Origin: Paraprevotella sp.
GTDB lineage: Bacteria; Bacteroidota; Bacteroidia; Bacteroidales; Bacteroidaceae
Direction of reading: 5' to 3'
DNA length: 14,110 nt
Assembly: GCA_021205005.1 (NCBI GenBank)
Contig: JAJPYK010000241.1
Location: forward strand, 1 to 14,110
Shown here: positions 1-6,793 of the stretch, piece after piece
How positions within the stretch are numbered: the stretch's first letter is position 1
Layout: every line of letters begins with the position of its first letter
The notes under the pieces: generated by a model
The model's input: only the letters and a program-made list of their open reading frames with translations
Told to the model about the DNA's origin: nothing
Databases searched by the model: none
Position numbers and translations under genes: made by a program

Positions 1-158
1 CGGAACTCTCTTTGAATCCCGTATTTTCCATTTACACAAAATATTTTATAGTGCCCCTCCGCCTGTCGGATTGATTTATGAGTATAATAACTCATTCAGA
101 GTATCGGTCAAACCGATGGAGTATAATCACCGGCTTAACCGTTTCCACCACTATCCGT

Positions 159-695
159 TCAGAGCTTACGCCACTGCTCGACGTCTTCCCGATAGGCTTC
201 TATATGCAGGCGGGCGAGGTTCTCGATAAGCCCTGATGCGCTCATGCCACGTCCACCGAGGCGGCGGACAATCTCGTCCAGCCTGTCACGTACCTCCCCA
301 CTGACGAACACGGGCTTGCGGTCGGTAATCTTGGGCACTTGCAGATAGGTGGCGCGGTATTAGTCCAATGACAACCTGCGCTGCTTGCTGCTGACACGTC
401 TGGCGACAGTCCGTTCCACGGTAACGTTATCCGCCTCTGTTCCCTTTGCCCCGTTGTCTGACCCCACGCTTGTTTCCTGCTCGTGTATGCGAGTATCCGG
501 CACAGCCGCTTGTACTGCGGATGTGTCCGGTTCGTCCAATACAGGAAAGAGATTGTTTGTTCCCGCAATAGGTTCTTGTTCTGTCACGGAAGAAATCTCT
601 TCCGGTTTGTGTTCGGGCATGGAAGGCATATAGTCTTCCAACTTGAAGTTCTTGAACGCTTCATCGTTCTCGATGTTTTTGAATTTCTTACTCAT
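159..695 (-). pseudogene. DUF3408 protein split by an in-frame TAA
   Basis: The frame starts with MSKKFKNIENDEAF at 695 and stops at a TAA (360-362) after 111 residues. The same frame continues past that stop without a gap to a TGA at 159-161, giving a C-terminal block (ITDRKPVFVSGEVRDRLDEI, then VRRLGGRGMSASGLIENLAR, ending EDVEQWRKL) that is the conserved part of DUF3408 proteins. Readthrough length is 178 aa, normal for the family. The stop replaces one codon between LD and YRATYLQVPKI, where related proteins usually have Glu (LDEYR), so a GAA to TAA change explains it. DUF3408 proteins occur in Bacteroidales conjugative elements and look like ribbon-helix-helix-type DNA-binding proteins; the precise role is unknown. 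An upstream ATG at 791 is less likely, because the promoter's -7 box (761-768) lies between it and 695. Confidence 0.82.
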
Positions 696-760
696 TGTCG
701 TTTCTTGTAAAAGTGAATACTTGTTGGTCCGTATGCGCATAGTTGACCGTTTATCGGGAG

Positions 761-791
761 CAAAGTAAGAGGCTTTGGTGCAGTCAGTCAA
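761..791 (-). promoter_or_regulatory. Bacteroidales promoter for the DUF3408 gene
   Basis: Read on the minus strand, TTG (789-791) is followed after exactly 20 bp by TTACTTTG (761-768), a one-mismatch version of the -7 box TAnnTTTG. Transcription would begin near 754 and give a leader of about 60 nt. A 6-bp inverted repeat, AGGCAA (808-813) with TTGCCT (826-831), lies just upstream and could bind a regulator. Function is inferred from consensus only. Confidence 0.5.
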
Positions 792-1044
792 GAACTTGGA
801 TTCTGTTAGGCAATTTTGTACGGTTTTGCCTTATGGCGGTATGGACAATGGTGCCGGCTTCTCCGATTTGCCGGATATAAATAACGGAACGGGCAAAGGC
901 ATAATCGCGGATGAAATAGAATTAAGCCCTTATTTAGCTCTTGGCATTCTTGCAAAAATCCCCAATTAAGGTGAAAACGATAAGTAGTACCCCGGACAAC
1001 CTCTGCCATACCGGTGCCACATGCTGCCACTTTTGGAAAATCCA
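792..1044. other. Divergent intergenic region, no gene seen
   Basis: This is the space between the two outward-facing promoters. Short open frames exist on both strands, but none has a recognisable domain or leader, and they overlap one another. Apart from the AGGCAA/TTGCCT repeat (808-831) and a weak CCGGC/GCCGG pair near 855-875, nothing is supported here. Confidence 0.4.
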
Positions 1045-1074
1045 TTGTCGGATAACAGATTATATATTCCTTTG
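1045..1074 (+). promoter_or_regulatory. Candidate promoter for the RibD-like gene leader
   Basis: TTG (1045-1047), a 19-bp gap and TTCCTTTG (1067-1074) match the Bacteroidales -33/-7 pattern with one mismatch in the -7 box. Initiation near 1081 would leave a leader of about 205 nt before the ATG at 1287. Confidence 0.45.
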
Positions 1075-1129
1075 CGGCAGAAGAAACAATAACAGCAAAG
1101 AATGAATGTATATGGAAATCTGGAAAATT

Positions 1130-1205
1130 TGAAGACAGGATACGATTGCGCGATGCTTGTGCTATGCCTTGGCATAGCGTGCACTTGCGTGATTCCTGTC
1201 GGGTT
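1130..1205 (+). promoter_or_regulatory. Structured leader hairpin upstream of the RibD-like gene
   Basis: GCTATGCC (1161-1168), a TT loop and GGCATAGC (1171-1178) form a perfect 8-bp stem. It is enclosed by GACAGGA near 1135 pairing with TCCTGTC near 1194-1200, so one long, interrupted hairpin can form in the leader. It lies immediately before the terminator-like hairpin at 1225-1247. The arrangement suggests attenuation, but no alternative anti-terminator pairing was proven. Confidence 0.4.
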
Positions 1206-1224
1206 TTCCAGAGCCGTCACCAGA

Positions 1225-1256
1225 AGTAGCGTAATCTGCACGCTACTTTTTATTAT
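1225..1256 (+). terminator. Terminator-like hairpin before the RibD-like gene
   Basis: AGTAGCGT (1225-1232), a 7-nt loop and ACGCTACT (1240-1247) form a perfect 8-bp stem that runs directly into a T-rich tract (TTTTATTAT). It sits between the promoter at 1045-1074 and the start codon at 1287, so it is either an attenuator for this gene or the end of a short transcript. Confidence 0.55.
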
Positions 1257-1286
1257 ACGGCTTCCGGCCGCAACAGTACGACCGCT

Positions 1287-1733
1287 ATGGCAACAGTCCG
1301 ATTACTCGCCGTCCTGACCATGGACGGCTGTCCGGCAGACACAACCGCACTGTCCGGACGATGGCTTGGTTCCGACAAGTACGGTGCAGGTGCGCTGAAA
1401 GAAGACGCCGTCTGTATCCTGAATGAGGACACGTCCCTGACCCTTCTCTCCAACCGGGTGGAAAATACCGGAGATTTCCTGACCTATCTGGTAGAAGCAA
1501 CAGAAAGGACATCCGGCATCATCAACGGCATGATGCGCATGCACCTTGTGGATGAAATCATCCTCTACCTGCTTCCCGTCATAGCGGGGAACGGCAGCAG
1601 GCTGTTCCGGTCATCACTGCCCGAAAGTGAATGGACATGCACGGGGACCAGGCAATGGCAGGACGGCATGGTACGGATAACCTACGGGCGGAAAACACCC
1701 CGCCGACCGGTGGTCGTATTCAAAAAAAAATGA
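1287..1733 (+). CDS. RibD C-terminal-like / dihydrofolate reductase family protein
   Basis: The 148-aa protein begins MATVRLLAVLTMDGCPAD, the first strand and turn typical of the RibD C-terminal (DHFR-like, NADPH-binding) fold. Its later segment LVDEIILYLLPVIAGNGSRL matches the family's substrate-side motif. In RibD this domain reduces a deaminated pyrimidine in riboflavin synthesis. Here the deaminase half is absent and the protein is shorter than the usual 170-220 aa, so the substrate is unknown and no riboflavin role should be assumed. Similar short proteins occur as accessory genes of Bacteroidales conjugative elements. The start is the first ATG after the terminator-like hairpin. The frame ends in AAA AAA AAA TGA, a nine-A run where a small indel would extend or shorten the tail. 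The protein has no signal peptide and is probably cytoplasmic. Confidence 0.75.
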   Translation: MATVRLLAVLTMDGCPADTTALSGRWLGSDKYGAGALKEDAVCILNEDTSLTLLSNRVENTGDFLTYLVEATERTSGIINGMMRMHLVDEIILYLLPVIAGNGSRLFRSSLPESEWTCTGTRQWQDGMVRITYGRKTPRRPVVVFKKK

Positions 1734-1754
1734 ACATTTTCAAGGGCTTCCAAC

Positions 1755-1788
1755 GTTCAAAATGTGAACACATGTTCAGATTTTGAAC
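1755..1788. repeat. 34-bp near-perfect palindrome (operator candidate)
   Basis: The left arm GTTCAAAATGTGAACAC (1755-1771) and right arm ATGTTCAGATTTTGAAC (1772-1788) are reverse complements at 15 of 17 positions. A further copy of the core, TGAACATTTT, lies at 1731-1740, and TTGAA/TTCAA elements recur to 1855. No T-run follows on either strand, so a protein-binding site is more likely than a terminator. It lies 22 bp after the RibD-like stop codon and about 175 bp before the RteC-like gene. Confidence 0.6.
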
Positions 1789-1962
1789 AAAAAACAAGGC
1801 ATGAAATTTGTGTTGAAAAATATTTTTACACATTATTGTGTTGAATTTCAATACAATACCATTCCAAGACAAGAAAAATGCTCCGCCAGGAGCGATATTT
1901 GCCACCTGTTTTTATGTGCGCACACTTCCAACCAAGTGTAATAACATAAAACTGAAAGAAAC
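1789..1962 (+). promoter_or_regulatory. Leader of the RteC-like gene with small dyads
   Basis: This AT-rich stretch has TTGAA-T-TTCAA (about 1841-1851), a GCTCC-gcca-GGAGC hairpin (1880-1893) and a perfect TGTGCGCACA palindrome (1915-1924). GATATTTG (1895-1902) is a possible -7 box with one mismatch, but no good -33 element was found at the right distance. Regulatory content is likely; its exact layout is not determined. Confidence 0.35.
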
Positions 1963-2592
1963 ATGGAATACCTCATATTGACAGGCACCGAATTTTTCGG
2001 CCTTATAAACGGGAGCGATGAAACAGCCAATCTGAATGCCGCATACAGTCGCTTTGTCAAGGCGGTTGTGGAATTGACGCATGACAACGATACGGACGGG
2101 GCGAAGATTGCGCTGGCGTATGCCGAGAACGAACTGCAATACCACCACACGCAGTATGTTGAGGGCGCGAGAAGTCGTACCGGCCTGTTTGTCCGCAAGG
2201 CCCTGTCGTTTGTTCGCAAGATGCAGAAGCATATCTCCGCCAACCGCCCGCAAGTGCCGCCACTATCCGCCCTTCCACCCAAAGACGAAAAGAAAAATGA
2301 TACGGACGTCCCTCCCATGTGCTGGACGGGCAGCACTGCGGAACTGGTGGAGCTGATTTACGGGCTGGACGCCACGAAACTGGTAAACGAGGGCGAGCCG
2401 GGCATCAAGGAACTTCTGGAAGGCTTCTGCAAGGTGTTCGGCATGGAGATAAGGGAAAGCCAATGCTACAACACCTATGCGGACATCAAGCGGCGTAAGA
2501 ACGAAAGCCGGACGTATTTCTTCGATAAGGCGGCGGAGAAGCTGAACCGGCGGATGCAACTGGACGAGGAACGGGAACGGATGAGAAGGTAA
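1963..2592 (+). CDS. RteC-family regulator of the conjugative transposon
   Basis: The 209-aa product starts MEYLILTGTEFFGLINGSDE. Its C-terminal half contains WTGSTAELVELIYGLDATKL, a block GIKELLEGFCKVFGMEI and the motif YNTYADIKRRKNESRTYFFD. This is the order of helices and the signature found in RteC proteins, whose C-terminal domain is a winged-helix DNA-binding fold. In CTnDOT, RteC (about 217 aa) activates the excision operon in response to the tetracycline-driven RteA/RteB system. No tetQ, rteA or rteB is in this window, so the trigger is unknown. The N-terminal half is mostly helical and weakly conserved. The ATG follows an A-rich leader (actgaaagaaac), normal for the group. Dyads just upstream (1731-1924) may be its own binding sites, but that is inference. 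No symbol is given because orthology to CTnDOT rteC was not tested. Confidence 0.75.
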   Translation: MEYLILTGTEFFGLINGSDETANLNAAYSRFVKAVVELTHDNDTDGAKIALAYAENELQYHHTQYVEGARSRTGLFVRKALSFVRKMQKHISANRPQVPPLSALPPKDEKKNDTDVPPMCWTGSTAELVELIYGLDATKLVNEGEPGIKELLEGFCKVFGMEIRESQCYNTYADIKRRKNESRTYFFDKAAEKLNRRMQLDEERERMRR

Positions 2593-2602
2593 ACAAGAAA
2601 AG

Positions 2603-2642
2603 TCCGGTTTTCTGCAATAATCCGGAAAAAAGACTACCTTTG
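2603..2642 (+). promoter_or_regulatory. Promoter of the small-protein/GNAT pair with inverted repeat
   Basis: TACCTTTG (2635-2642) is a perfect TAnnTTTG -7 box; a weak -33 element (TTCTG) ends 20 bp before it. TCCGG (2603-2607) and CCGGA (2622-2626) form an inverted repeat covering the -33 region and spacer, where a repressor would block RNA polymerase. This would fit autoregulation by the downstream small protein, which is inference. Confidence 0.6.
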
Positions 2643-2668
2643 CAAAAACAATTCAAGGACAATAGATT

Positions 2669-2839
2669 ATGGCAATAGAAATCAAGCCCATTCCGGTGCT
2701 TCGCGGCAAGGCGGCGGAGCGTTTCGTGGAAGAAGCGGACAGGAACGCCAGAGAAAGGCGCGGCTCCATAGATTTCACGAAGCCGGCGGAAAAGATGCGT
2801 GCCATCCTGAAACGCTCCAAACTGTATAAGGAGGAATAG
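2669..2839 (+). CDS. 56-aa protein, candidate antitoxin of the GNAT neighbour
   Basis: The frame begins MAIEIKPIPVLRGKAAERFV and ends RSKLYKEE. It is a small charged protein with a short N-terminal strand (IEIKPIPVL), a helix (AAERFVEEADRNARERR), an SIDF turn and a last helix (AEKMRAILKR). It is not a classic ribbon-helix-helix antitoxin of the TacA/DUF1778 type, and I do not recognise a named domain. It has its own strong promoter 26 bp upstream and ends 6 bp before the start of a GNAT acetyltransferase, with no terminator between them. The short upstream partner, acetyltransferase and operator-like repeat suggest a type II toxin-antitoxin pair, with this protein neutralising the enzyme and binding the promoter. 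Homologous small genes beside GNAT genes are, from memory, common in Bacteroidales, which supports a real gene. Confidence 0.6.
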   Translation: MAIEIKPIPVLRGKAAERFVEEADRNARERRGSIDFTKPAEKMRAILKRSKLYKEE

Positions 2840-2845
2840 GACGGC

Positions 2846-3449
2846 ATGCTGGAAAATTGTAAGTTTCTGTGGGCTGAATGAAGACGTATTGCGCGGATGC
2901 GGCGGATTCTCGTGCAGGGACAAGGATATAACCGAGTTCTTCACGAAGGAGTATGCGTATTATGCCTACCTGCTTCTGGGCAAGTCCTACTGCTTCGTGG
3001 AGCAGGGCACCGCATCGTCGGAGCTTTCACCGTGGCCAATTCGAGCATCCGTGCCGACCTGCTTCCGAACAGCCGGCGCAACAGGCTCAACCGTAACATC
3101 CCCAACGGGAAGCGTCGCCCCCCAATATCCCGCGGTCCTGGTGGGGCAGCTTGCCGTCAGCGAGGACTATATGGGACAGCACATCGGCGACGAGATACTG
3201 GATGCCATCAAGTCATGGTTCATCGAACCGCTGAACAAGACCGGATGCCGCTATATAGTGGTGGATGCCCTGAACAATCCGAAGATATTCGATTTTTATC
3301 AGCGGAACGGCTTCAAGTTCCTGTTCTCCACGGAGGAAGAGGAACGGACATTCCTGCACGTCAGGAGAGCGTCGGAAGGCCAACCAGCCATGCGGCCCAT
3401 GCACACTCGGCTGATGTCCTTCGACCTGATTTTGCTGCGCACCCGGTAA
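2846..3449 (+). pseudogene. GNAT acetyltransferase with three frame breaks
   Basis: Joining frames gives a GNAT of about 201 aa: MLENCKF, then LNEDVLRGCGGFSCRDKDI, TEFFTKEYAYYAYLLLGKSY, RIVGAFTVANSSIRADLL, and a core with VLVGQLAVSEDYMGQHIGDE (acetyl-CoA-binding motif A) and RYIVVDALNNPKIFDFYQRN (motif B). The reading frame is lost near 2870-2873 (two bases missing or one extra), lost again near 3010 (one C missing, GGCACCGCATC) and restored at 3118-3123 (six C where five keep frame). The later two cancel, so the C-terminal half from 3124 is intact. Some GNAT toxins of this architecture acetylate aminoacyl-tRNA; that role is inferred only from the pairing with the upstream 56-aa gene. The frame breaks would inactivate the protein if real, but two of the three involve C runs and could be sequencing errors. 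Confidence 0.75.
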
Positions 3450-3480
3450 TAAAAAGCTGTAAGACAGTACAAGGACATAT

Positions 3481-3519
3481 CTCCTATGCAATTTGCCTCC
3501 TATCTTGCATGGGAGTTTT
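3481..3519 (+). terminator. Hairpin with short T-run after the GNAT gene
   Basis: CTCCTATGCAA (3481-3491) pairs with TTGCATGGGAG (3505-3515) over 11 bp with a single wobble, and TTTT follows at 3516-3519. It lies 31 bp after the GNAT stop and 12 bp before the next start codon, so it could end the small-protein/GNAT transcript or modulate entry into the next gene. Confidence 0.55.
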
Positions 3520-3531
3520 CATATCGTGAAA

Positions 3532-4683
3532 ATGGCAAAAAAAAAAAAGAAACATACCGGACACTATTGTAAAGTATGCGGCTGCCGCAAGTCCAACGAG
3601 AGCTTTACGGGCAAAGGACACGCACGTCACATCTGTAAGGAATGCCAGTCGCAGCCGAAGGACGAGCAGGCGGACATGGTGCGCTGTAACGAAGTGGAGC
3701 GTGCCGCGTTCCGTTTCCCCATGAGGCGGCAGGATTGGGAACTGCTGGAAAAATATGCCAGGAAACACAAGGACAGGGAGTCCGGGCAGTTCGCACAGGA
3801 AATGCCCGACATGAAACGCGGCGATCATGCACCGGAAGAGGATGACGGAGGGGCGGATGAACTGTTTGGCAAAATCCACAAAATCGAAGAAACTCCCTTT
3901 TCGGATTTGGATGAAGACAACCGTATTGCCGTTGAAGAACTGCTGGAGGACAACATCGACGAGTTCATGGCACACAAGGACTATATTCCCGAAGGAAAGG
4001 ACTTGCAGGATATGGTGGATTGGGTATTGAAAGAAACCAACGATGCGTTTTATCTAAAAGTCGTCCCCGATGGCGCATACCGCCGGCTCATAGACGATAC
4101 AGTCCGGAAGCTGGTCAGGGAATGGAAAGACTACGGCATGGAGATAAAGACCTATACCGAATCGCTCACGGTCATGGAAACGGAACGGCTTATAATCAGA
4201 AAAATCACCCGTAAGGACATGGGGTCATTGCTCGCCCTTATGGGCAAACCGGAAGTCATGTACGCATGGGAACACGGATTTGAAAAGAAGGAAGTGCGCC
4301 AATGGCTGAACCGCCAGCTTACCCGTTACCGTAAGGACGGATACGGATATTTCGCCGTCATATTGAAAGAAAACAATAAGTTTATCGGACAGGCCGGCTT
4401 GATGAGGAACGTGATTGACGGGAGCAGTACCGTGGAACTCGGCTACATACTGGACAATGTGTACCGGCATCATGGTTATGCCACGGAAGCCGCCCGAAGA
4501 TGCCTGCAATATGCTTTTGAGGAATTGGGATTACAGGAAATCTGTTGCAGCATCCGCCCCGAGAACACCCCTTCCATCCGTGTGGCGGAAGCCATCGGGA
4601 TGATCCCCTGCGGCAGCCATACCATTGTATATAATGGAAAGGAAATGCCCCATCTTTTGTATAAAGCGGAAAAATATAATTGA
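3532..4683 (+). CDS. Zinc-ribbon plus GNAT acetyltransferase composite protein
   Basis: The 383-aa product has two parts. Residues 1-40 start MAKKKKKHTGHY and hold a four-cysteine zinc-ribbon-like knuckle: C13xxC16 and C35xxC38, with H30 and H33 nearby. A helical, acidic middle (about 60-210) has no domain I recognise. Residues 215-383 (METERLIIRKITRKDM to the end) are a complete RimJ/RimL-type GNAT domain: VELGYILDNVYRHHGYATEA carries the RxxGxA-like acetyl-CoA pyrophosphate loop, and ENTPSIRVAEAIGM the downstream motif. Such GNATs acetylate protein N-termini or small molecules; the substrate here is unknown. The ATG at 3532 is preferred to one at 3493 because 3493 lies in the loop of the preceding hairpin. 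The start is followed by a run of twelve A (3537-3548), a slippage-prone site. It may be a natural fusion or two genes joined by loss of a stop. Confidence 0.7.
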   Translation: MAKKKKKHTGHYCKVCGCRKSNESFTGKGHARHICKECQSQPKDEQADMVRCNEVERAAFRFPMRRQDWELLEKYARKHKDRESGQFAQEMPDMKRGDHAPEEDDGGADELFGKIHKIEETPFSDLDEDNRIAVEELLEDNIDEFMAHKDYIPEGKDLQDMVDWVLKETNDAFYLKVVPDGAYRRLIDDTVRKLVREWKDYGMEIKTYTESLTVMETERLIIRKITRKDMGSLLALMGKPEVMYAWEHGFEKKEVRQWLNRQLTRYRKDGYGYFAVILKENNKFIGQAGLMRNVIDGSSTVELGYILDNVYRHHGYATEAARRCLQYAFEELGLQEICCSIRPENTPSIRVAEAIGMIPCGSHTIVYNGKEMPHLLYKAEKYN

Positions 4684-4685
4684 CA

Positions 4686-4731
4686 AAAAAAGGAAAATCC
4701 GTAGCATTGGTTGTTACGGATTTTCTTTTTT
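4686..4731. terminator. Bidirectional terminator between convergent genes
   Basis: GAAAATCCGTA (4693-4703) and TACGGATTTTC (4715-4725) form a perfect 11-bp stem, extended by one wobble and five A-T pairs (4687-4691 with 4727-4731). The outer A-run and T-run make it work on both strands. It lies between the stop of the composite GNAT gene (4683) and the stop of mobC (4745), which converge here. Confidence 0.85.
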
Positions 4732-4744
4732 CACCAGCGGTGTC

Positions 4745-6754
4745 CTACTTGTTCTGCAAGAGGTATTGCAGTTCCGGGTCGGACTGGATGCGCCGCAACT
4801 CGTCGGCGACAATCTGCCGCACCTCGGCACGGATGCGGTTGTAGTTCTCCTGAATCATCTCCTTCATGCGATCGTTGCCGTCTGCATCGGTAAAATCCGT
4901 AATGACGGGTATGGGCTTGTAAGCCTGTTCCTCGCGTTTGACCTTCTCGGCATCGACCACAATCTCGCAATGGAAAATCTTCTGCCCGATGCGCTCTCTG
5001 AAGTTGTCGGCGACCGCCCCGACGAACATACCCTGCGTGAGCGTGGAAATCTTGCTCGCCGGGATAAGGCTCTCCATCTGCGTGTTGATGGAGGTGGACT
5101 TGTCCTCGCGGTTGATGGTGATGCTCTGCCGCTTCTGGAGAATCTTGCCGAAACGCTCGGACAGTGTCTTGGCAGTCTCGCCCACGACCTGTCCGGAAAA
5201 GATGTTTCCGACGGTATTCATCACTACGGCGGCCTCCTTGTCGCCGTAGTCGCGCCTTAGCTGCGAGAAGTCCTGAAAGCCGAGCAGGGTGGAAACCTTG
5301 TTGCTTCGGGCGGTGGCAATCAGGTTGTCCAGTCCCTTGAAGTAAATCGTTGGCAGCTCGTCGATGATAATGGAGGACTTGAGCCTGCCCTTCTTGTTCA
5401 CGAGCTTCACGATACGCGAGTTGTACAGCCCCAATGCCGCCCCGTAGATGTTCTGGCGGTCGGGATTGTTGCCCACGCAAAGTATTTTCGGCTCGTCTGG
5501 GTTGTTGATGTCGAGCGTAAACTCGCTGTCGGACATGACCCAGTAGAGCTGCGGGGAAATCATGCGCGAGAGCGGAATCTTCGCCGAGGCTATCTGCCCG
5601 GCGAGCTGTTCCATCGCCCCTCCCTTCCATGCGTCCATGAACGGGGAAAGGTAGTTTTCCTGTTCGGGATAGCTGGTCAGAATAGGAAACACGTCCTCAT
5701 ACCGGCGGTTCAACAGTTCGATGGCATGGGGAAAGGTGCAGTATTTCCCGTCGTGATAGATGCGCAAAAACCATATCACTGCGGCGAACAGGATAATCGG
5801 ACTCTCCACGAAAAAGTCGCCCTGCTTTTGCACCCACGTCTTATTGAGGTTGAGCATGATGGTATAGGCACTCTCGTAGGCATCGGTGATGTCCTCCATG
5901 AAATCCGGGTGTATGGGGGTGCAGCGGTGTGAGCGTCGCGGGTCATCGAAGTTTATCACATAGAATTTCGGCTTCACCTTGTAGCCCTCCGGGTGGTTCA
6001 GCAGATGGTTGTAGGCGATAGTAGATAAGTCGCTGAATTTGAAGTCATAGACATATAAACTGAACCCTTTCTCAATCTGCTGCTTGATAAAGCTGTTCAC
6101 CACGGCATACGATTTTCCGCTGCCCGGCGTACCTAATACAATGGAAGCACGAAACGGGTTTACCACGTTGATAAATCCGTCGTTCCACTTCTTCTTATAG
6201 TAAAAGCGGGTGGGCAGATTGACGGAATACTCGTTCTCCATGAGGCGGGTCTCCTGCATGAAGCTCTCGTTCTCCACATTGAACACGTCTTCCATAAGGT
6301 TGGTGCGCAGAAGGCGGCTCATCCATGTGCCAGCCATGAGCAGGCAGGAATAGCCCGCCGCCATCGAAGCGGCATAGAGGGTGAAACAGGCTTCCGCGGG
6401 CAGCGGCAGGGACAATACCCACCAGTTGAGAAAGAACAGCGCCAACCCGGCGGCAAGCACCGTCCAAATCCGGCTCCACGTGATTTTTTCCGCCTTGACT
6501 CCCTTCGTGCCGAGACACGATAGCGCCAAGAGAACCAACGCAAAGAGTTTCGTATAGACAATGGAATGGAACAGCCCCGCGGTGCGGTCGAAGTTCACCA
6601 GCATCCTGTCCACGACACCGATGTCGATGCCCCACAGCCTTACGGCTTCATACCCGTACCAATAGAGGTGGACAACCACCAGAATAATGCTCACGGCGCG
6701 GAGAAAATCCATGATTTTCGCCAACGCCCTCAAATCGTCTTCCTGTTGTGACAT
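4745..6754 (-). CDS. mobC: Type IV coupling protein (VirD4/TraG family)
   Basis: The 669-aa protein is the conjugative coupling ATPase that brings the relaxase-DNA complex to the secretion channel at the inner membrane. About four hydrophobic segments lie in the first 145 residues (about 14-38, 61-82, 96-118 and 121-144), followed by a cytoplasmic ATPase. Walker A is GTPGSGKS at 208-215 and Walker B SIIIDE at 461-466, then the conserved TARSNKVSTLLGFQDFSQLR block. Length and motif order match MobC of CTnDOT-type elements, where mobA, mobB and mobC form one operon. The start ATG (6752-6754) is 39 bp after the mobB stop. The gene is full length with no frame damage, and it ends just before the shared terminator. 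It should not be confused with the small MobC accessory proteins of mobilisable plasmids. Confidence 0.92.
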   Translation of the reverse strand: MSQQEDDLRALAKIMDFLRAVSIILVVVHLYWYGYEAVRLWGIDIGVVDRMLVNFDRTAGLFHSIVYTKLFALVLLALSCLGTKGVKAEKITWSRIWTVLAAGLALFFLNWWVLSLPLPAEACFTLYAASMAAGYSCLLMAGTWMSRLLRTNLMEDVFNVENESFMQETRLMENEYSVNLPTRFYYKKKWNDGFINVVNPFRASIVLGTPGSGKSYAVVNSFIKQQIEKGFSLYVYDFKFSDLSTIAYNHLLNHPEGYKVKPKFYVINFDDPRRSHRCTPIHPDFMEDITDAYESAYTIMLNLNKTWVQKQGDFFVESPIILFAAVIWFLRIYHDGKYCTFPHAIELLNRRYEDVFPILTSYPEQENYLSPFMDAWKGGAMEQLAGQIASAKIPLSRMISPQLYWVMSDSEFTLDINNPDEPKILCVGNNPDRQNIYGAALGLYNSRIVKLVNKKGRLKSSIIIDELPTIYFKGLDNLIATARSNKVSTLLGFQDFSQLRRDYGDKEAAVVMNTVGNIFSGQVVGETAKTLSERFGKILQKRQSITINREDKSTSINTQMESLIPASKISTLTQGMFVGAVADNFRERIGQKIFHCEIVVDAEKVKREEQAYKPIPVITDFTDADGNDRMKEMIQENYNRIRAEVRQIVADELRRIQSDPELQYLLQNK

Positions 6755-6793
6755 AATCTGTTTCTGTTTTTAAGTTATGAATGAATCATTGGA

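Noticed and set aside
1102..1317. 71-codon plus-strand open frame in the RibD leader
   Set aside because: It overlaps both hairpins of the leader and the next gene's start, has no domain, and its residue make-up is unlike a protein; it is more likely structured leader.
1755..1788. Palindrome as a rho-independent terminator
   Set aside because: No T-run follows on either strand and the stem is AT-rich; a binding site fits better.
3493..3531. Earlier ATG for the zinc-ribbon/GNAT protein
   Set aside because: The added 13 residues would begin in the loop of a strong hairpin, and the conserved part starts at MAKKKKK.
4625..5260. 211-codon plus-strand open frame opposite mobC
   Set aside because: It is antisense to a full-length conserved gene and crosses the terminator; no domain.
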